DNA from: Phycisphaeraceae bacterium
Lineage (GTDB): Bacteria; Planctomycetota; Phycisphaerae; Phycisphaerales; UBA1924
DNA length: 64,000 bases
NCBI GenBank assembly: GCA_020639215.1
Contig: JACKHA010000011.1
Coordinates: 1 to 64,000 of the forward strand
Direction: 5' to 3'
Position 1 is the stretch's first letter; the number at the start of each line of letters is the position of its first letter. Of this stretch, positions 60,296 to 64,000 are shown piece after piece. The position numbers and the translations under genes were made by a program. The notes under the pieces were generated by a model. That model was given only the letters and a program-made list of their open reading frames with translations, was not told where the DNA came from and did not search any database.

Positions 60296-62134
60296 ATGGG
60301 CGAATCCCAGCCGAGCCCCACGCCCGATCCGCCCCCCGATCCGCCCGCACCCGACGCAACGGACCGGGGCGACGACGCGCCCGATCCGGGCCTCTCCCCC
60401 CGCCTCTCCCTCCGCGAACGCCTCTGGGCCGCCGTCCCGACCACAGGCCTCTCCCTGGCCAACAAGTGCCTCCTGCTCTTCGGCGGCGCGGTCATCCTCA
60501 TCGTCGCCGTCGCCCTCGTTCTGCCCCTCCTGCGCATGAACGCCCTGGTCGAGCGCGGCCAGCTCGAACTCTCACGCCACATGGCCGACGCCTGGCTCGC
60601 CGCAGGCGGCGCCGACGCCGCCACCAGCGAGCCCCGCACCCACGCCGGCATCCTCGCACGGCGCGTCCCCATCCCCCAGCCCGCCCTATCCCCGCTCAGC
60701 GAAGAGGCCGACCCGCTCCACCCGACCGAACCGCCCGCCCCGTCCCCGCTCGAGCCCTCGATCGAATCCGCCCGCGGCTTCTTCGAATCCCACCCCCGCG
60801 CCGACGAACGCCAGATCGCCCGCTGGGAGGACTCCTCCCTCGTCTACACCTACGCCCGCGCCATCCGCCGCCGCCCCGCCGCCCCGCCGCTCCCAGCCCC
60901 GACGCTCGACCAGGACCAGCCCGCCCCCCTGGCCGCCATCGTCCTCATCGAGCGCCGCGCCGAAGGCGCCGGCGTCATGTTCCTCTTCAACACCGCCTAC
61001 CTCTTCTCCGCCGGACTCGTCGTGCTCGGCCTCGCCCTGCTCGTCTTCTACTTCATCACCAACCGCATCATCCTCTCCCCCGTCCGCGGCCTGCGCGACA
61101 CCGCCCAGCGCGTTCGCGAGGGCGACCTGGCCGTCCGCTCCGACATCACCACCAACGACGAGTTCGAGGAACTCGCCGAGACCTTCAACGCCATGCTCGC
61201 CGACCTCGAGCAGACCCAGTCCCAGCAGCGCGCCATCAACGCCGCCCTCGACCTCAAGGTCTCCGAACTCGCCGAGGCCAACGTCCTGCTCTACGAGGCC
61301 GCACGCATGAAGGGCGAGTTCGTCGCCAACGTCAGCCACGAGCTCCGCACGCCCCTCAACTCCATCATCGGCTTCGCCGAGCTCCTGCTCGACATCGCCA
61401 AGGCCGACGCCCGCACCCTGGAAGACACGGGCCAGGCCGTCCCGCCCCCCATGGCCAAACGCCAGCGCTACCTCGAGAACATCCTCACCGGTGGACGGAA
61501 CCTGCTCGCCCTCATCGAGGACCTCCTCGAAATGGCCAAGATCGAGGCCGGCCGCGTCGAGGTCAGGCCCCAGGCCGTCAACATCCGCGACGCCTGCGAC
61601 GCCATCGCAGGCCTCATCCAGCCCCTGGCCGACCGCAAGGGCGTCCGACTCGACATCGAACCAGGCCCCGACCTCCCCCTCGTCACCACCGACCCCAAAC
61701 GCCTCCACCAGATCCTCTTCAACTTCCTCTCCAACGCCGTCAAGTTCAGCCCCAGCCGCCCCGATGGCCCTCCGCCCCGCGTCATCCTCCGCGCCGAGCG
61801 ACTCCCGCCCGCCGCAGACGACGTCGGCCAGCGCGTCCGACTCTCCGTCATCGACGAGGGCCCCGGCATCCCCGCCGAAGAGCACGCACGCATCTTCGAG
61901 AAGTTCCACCAGCTCGAACGCTCCGAGAACAAGCAGCCCGGCACCGGCCTGGGCCTTTCCATCTGCAAGGAACTCGCCGCCGTCCTCCAGGGCGAGATCC
62001 AGCTCGTCTCCGACCTCGGCTCCGGCTCCATGTTCTCCCTCATCCTCCCCGTCCACTTCGACCCCGCCCGCACCGCCGAGACCAACATGGAACGCCGCTT
62101 CCGCACCGCCCTGGCCGGACGAGCCTCGTTCTGA
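60296..62134 (+). CDS. Sensor histidine kinase with HAMP domain
   Basis: 612 residues. ATG at 60296 is 8 nt after TACACT. A Pro/Asp-rich N-terminus precedes helix 1 (CLLLFGGAVILIVAVALVLPLL). A periplasmic sensor of about 140 residues follows, then helix 2 (TAYLFSAGLVVLGLALLVFYFITN) and a HAMP domain (ILSPVRGLRDTAQRVREGDLAVRSDITTNDEFEELAETFNAML). His348 in VSHELRTPLNSIIGF is the phosphorylated residue. The ATPase has NFLSNAVKFSP (N box), VIDEGPGIP (G1) and GTGLGLSICKEL (G2). No response regulator is adjacent, so it is an orphan kinase in this window. Confidence 0.94.
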   Translation: MGESQPSPTPDPPPDPPAPDATDRGDDAPDPGLSPRLSLRERLWAAVPTTGLSLANKCLLLFGGAVILIVAVALVLPLLRMNALVERGQLELSRHMADAWLAAGGADAATSEPRTHAGILARRVPIPQPALSPLSEEADPLHPTEPPAPSPLEPSIESARGFFESHPRADERQIARWEDSSLVYTYARAIRRRPAAPPLPAPTLDQDQPAPLAAIVLIERRAEGAGVMFLFNTAYLFSAGLVVLGLALLVFYFITNRIILSPVRGLRDTAQRVREGDLAVRSDITTNDEFEELAETFNAMLADLEQTQSQQRAINAALDLKVSELAEANVLLYEAARMKGEFVANVSHELRTPLNSIIGFAELLLDIAKADARTLEDTGQAVPPPMAKRQRYLENILTGGRNLLALIEDLLEMAKIEAGRVEVRPQAVNIRDACDAIAGLIQPLADRKGVRLDIEPGPDLPLVTTDPKRLHQILFNFLSNAVKFSPSRPDGPPPRVILRAERLPPAADDVGQRVRLSVIDEGPGIPAEEHARIFEKFHQLERSENKQPGTGLGLSICKELAAVLQGEIQLVSDLGSGSMFSLILPVHFDPARTAETNMERRFRTALAGRASF

Positions 62135-62241
62135 CGCCGGTCGCCGCCCCCAACGCCCCCAACCGAGAACCGATAGACTCCCCGGTCCAACGGCCGCCGC
62201 CCGGACGCGCGCGGCCCGCTCGCCTCACCACGGAGCCCCGC

Positions 62242-63132
62242 GTGATCAGGAGCATGACCGGATTCGGCGACGCAAGCCGCGACACCGACGGCGCTCGATA
62301 CTTCATCGAGATCCGCTCGCTCAACAACAAGTACTTCAAGGGCGTCATCCGCCTCCCCGAAGAGTTCCAGGTCCTCGAGGCCGAGCTCGAGTCCGAACTC
62401 CGACGCCGCCTCAACCGCGGCACCGTCACCCTCACCGCCCGCTGCTCCGACACCTCGGAGGACGCCGCGTTCGAGGTCAACCACAAGGCCCTCGACCACT
62501 ACGTCGACCAGATCCGCCGCGCAAAGTCCGTCGCCCAGGGCGACGTCAAACTCGACGTCGGCGCCCTCATGAACCTCCCCGGCGTGCTCGTCCCGCCCCC
62601 CAACGAGGAAGAACGCATCGACCGCGCCCGCGCCGCCTTCCGCCACATCATGAAGGAAGCCTGCGACCACCTCCTCTCCATGCGGGCCCGCGAGGGCATG
62701 CTCCTCCGCGAGGAACTCCTCGCCCACGCCGAGCTCATCGAGAAGAACCTCGCCCAGATCCAGGCCCGCACCCCCGACGTCGTCCGCGACTACGAGAACC
62801 GCCTCCGCGCCCGCATCGACCAGATGCTCAAGGACGCCGGCCTCTCCATCGAGCCCGCCGACCTCATCCGCGAGATCGCCATCTACGCCGAACGCACCGA
62901 CATCGCCGAGGAAATCGCCCGCCTCACCGGCCACATCAAGCAGTTCCACGACCTGCTCGCCAACAACGCCGAACGCTCCGTCGGGCGCACGCTGGACTTC
63001 CTCGCGCAGGAGATGCTCCGCGAGGCCAACACCATCGCCAGCAAGTCCCCCGACTCCGAGATCAGCCGCCTCACCGTCGAAGTCAAAGGCGCCATCGACC
63101 GCATCAAAGAGCAGGTCCAGAACGTCGAGTAA
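62242..63132 (+). CDS. YicC-family endoribonuclease
   Basis: 296 residues from GTG at 62242 (CGGAG upstream), giving MIRSMTGFGDAS, the usual YicC beginning. IEIRSLNNKYFKGVIRLPEEF and the C-terminal DUF1732 block (LIREIAIYAERTDIAEEIARLTGHIKQFHDLL, GRTLDFLAQEMLREANTIASKSPDSEISRLTVEVKGAIDRIKEQVQNVE) are characteristic. YicC cleaves RNA and affects small-RNA turnover. In many bacteria gmk follows; here a topoisomerase gene does. Confidence 0.93.
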   Translation: MIRSMTGFGDASRDTDGARYFIEIRSLNNKYFKGVIRLPEEFQVLEAELESELRRRLNRGTVTLTARCSDTSEDAAFEVNHKALDHYVDQIRRAKSVAQGDVKLDVGALMNLPGVLVPPPNEEERIDRARAAFRHIMKEACDHLLSMRAREGMLLREELLAHAELIEKNLAQIQARTPDVVRDYENRLRARIDQMLKDAGLSIEPADLIREIAIYAERTDIAEEIARLTGHIKQFHDLLANNAERSVGRTLDFLAQEMLREANTIASKSPDSEISRLTVEVKGAIDRIKEQVQNVE

Positions 63133-63139
63133 GCGCCCC

Positions 63140-63254
63140 GCGCCCCTCCCCCGCGTGCGGGGGAGGTGTCAGACGAGGCCCCGCGAGTCTGACGGAGGGG
63201 GCAGTCCCCACTCCCAACTCGATGCCTCGATGCCTCTTGCCTCGATGCCTTCCC
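63140..63254 (+). repeat. Dispersed double-hairpin repeat copy 4 and CTCGATGCCT cluster copy 2
   Basis: 63140-63205 is the clearest copy of the hairpin pair. 63218-63254 matches the CTCGATGCCT run at 45853-45892. A pyrimidine-rich run (63250-63283) follows. Confidence 0.78.
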
Positions 63255-63289
63255 CTTTCTCTTCTCCCCTCTCCCATCTCTTCCGCCAC

Positions 63290-63310
63290 TACACTCCTCC
63301 GTCACGGAGG
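63290..63310 (+). promoter_or_regulatory. TACACT promoter element and hairpin covering a ribosome site
   Basis: TACACT (63290-63295) is directly followed by CCTCCG TCA CGGAGG (63296-63310). The 3' arm is the ribosome site of the next gene, so it may be hidden when the hairpin forms. Confidence 0.45.
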
Positions 63311-63315
63311 ACACC

Positions 63316-64000
63316 ATGGCCAAGAAGACCCGCTCAAACAAGCCAACCCCGGCCCGCGCCGCCGCGTCCAAGGGTGCTTCGACCGCCGCTTCCAGGGGCC
63401 CATCCCCCGCCCCCAAAGCCCCAACCAAACCCGCCACCGACCGCGACCGCCAGACCTCCACCAAACTCGTCACCCTCGCCGACGCCGTGGTCCGCTCCTC
63501 CCTCGCAGGCCGCGAGCCCAAAATCGCCGTTCCCACACGCGCCCTGTCCAACACCAAGTGGAACAAATCCCGCCGCATCCTCGAGATGGGCCCCTCCGCG
63601 CAGGAACGCGAACTCTTCAACCTCTCCATGGCCAAGAAGTTCATGCAGACCGTCCTCCACGCCGACGGCCTCAAGGACCTCATCGACCAGGGCAAGACCT
63701 CCAGCCTCCGCGGCATGTTCTACAAGGGCCTCCACACCATCGCCGGCACAAAGGAAAAAACCTTCACCGACCAGGGCGAGTCCGACGAGATCCTCGAAGA
63801 CCTCGAAGTCGCCGTCGGCGCCCTCCGAGAGGAACTCCACGTCTACGCCAAGAAAAAGGGCACGATGATCGGCAACATCACCATCATCGACTCCGGCGAC
63901 GAAATCGACTGCCGCCGCATGGGCTCCGGCGGCTACGCCATCCCCTCCATCGTCGAGCCAGACGTCATCCAGTTCAAGCAGTGCGACGCCGAGTTCGTCC
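63316..64000 (+). CDS. DNA topoisomerase VI subunit A (Spo11-like), 3' truncated by window end
   Basis: At least 228 residues from the ATG at 63316 (CGGAGG upstream); no stop before the window ends. A basic Ala/Pro-rich N-terminus of about 45 residues precedes a winged-helix domain (NLSMAKKFMQTVLHADGLKDLIDQGKTSSLRGMFYKGLH). Tyr136 in RGMFYKG is at the position of the catalytic tyrosine. FTDQGESDEILEDLEVAVGALREELHVYAKKKGTMIGNITIIDSGDEIDCRRMGSGGYAIPSIVE is typical of Top6A before its Toprim domain. The enzyme passes DNA through double-strand breaks. Subunit B is not in the window upstream; it may lie beyond 64000. Confidence 0.88.
   Translation, partial: MAKKTRSNKPTPARAAASKGASTAASRGPSPAPKAPTKPATDRDRQTSTKLVTLADAVVRSSLAGREPKIAVPTRALSNTKWNKSRRILEMGPSAQERELFNLSMAKKFMQTVLHADGLKDLIDQGKTSSLRGMFYKGLHTIAGTKEKTFTDQGESDEILEDLEVAVGALREELHVYAKKKGTMIGNITIIDSGDEIDCRRMGSGGYAIPSIVEPDVIQFKQCDAEFV

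Overview
The window is very GC-rich, gene-dense bacterial DNA, most likely from a planctomycete of the Phycisphaerae/Phycisphaerales. Three things point there. Five secreted proteins end in a paired dockerin-like module closing on Gly-Cys (the 'GC-type dockerin' known from that group). One CARDB protein carries a planctomycete-type N-terminal export motif (LENRTLLSA). Several short palindromic repeat families recur between genes. This assignment is inference from the sequence; no rRNA gene is present. About 49 protein genes, one tRNA-Gly and several terminators, promoters and repeats are supported.

Layout. 1-7 kb: the 3' part of a nucleotide-metabolism-like gene, then three leftward secreted-protein genes (beta-helix, CARDB and FG-GAP), two with GC-dockerin tails. 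7-13 kb: a rightward cluster of ECF sigma factor, a probable anti-sigma-like protein, a TPR-CHAT protease and an exported subtilisin with dockerin tail, the last two joined by a 4-nt stop/start overlap. 13-15 kb: a YdhR-like lipoprotein and a HAF-repeat dockerin protein. 15-24 kb: a complete leftward nitrous-oxide reductase cluster (cytochrome c, clade II-like nosZ, NosB-like protein, nosD, nosF, nosY, nosL, nnrS). It lies divergent from an Rrf2-family regulator, with promoters and palindromic operators visible between them. 24-34 kb: a small CDF-like transporter, tRNA-Gly, AhpD-like protein, metF, enoyl-CoA hydratase, OmpH/Skp-like chaperone, M29 aminopeptidase, Nudix hydrolase and two NfeD proteins. 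34-44 kb: an LptD-like outer-membrane assembly protein, another dockerin protein, a ferritin-like protein, dnaB, serC, a Uma2 nuclease and serA.

44-49 kb: a leftward group of a secreted coiled-coil protein, a second ECF sigma factor, two membrane proteins and a pteridine-reductase-like SDR, followed by prfB with a +1 frameshift site whose in-frame stop is UAA. 49-64 kb: a GGQ release-factor-like protein, tsaD, an S41 protease, fumC, a POT-family transporter with a large periplasmic insertion, an SLC13 transporter, an unknown protein, a lipid-kinase-like protein, a sensor histidine kinase, yicC and the 5' end of a topoisomerase VI A subunit gene.

The nos cluster should act as one respiratory module reducing N2O, controlled by the adjacent Rrf2 regulator. 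The sigma/CHAT/subtilase cluster looks like a self-contained regulated proteolysis system and is the best candidate for under-described biology. About ten genes have a -10-like hexamer ending about 6 nt before the start codon and no Shine-Dalgarno sequence, which suggests frequent leaderless transcripts.
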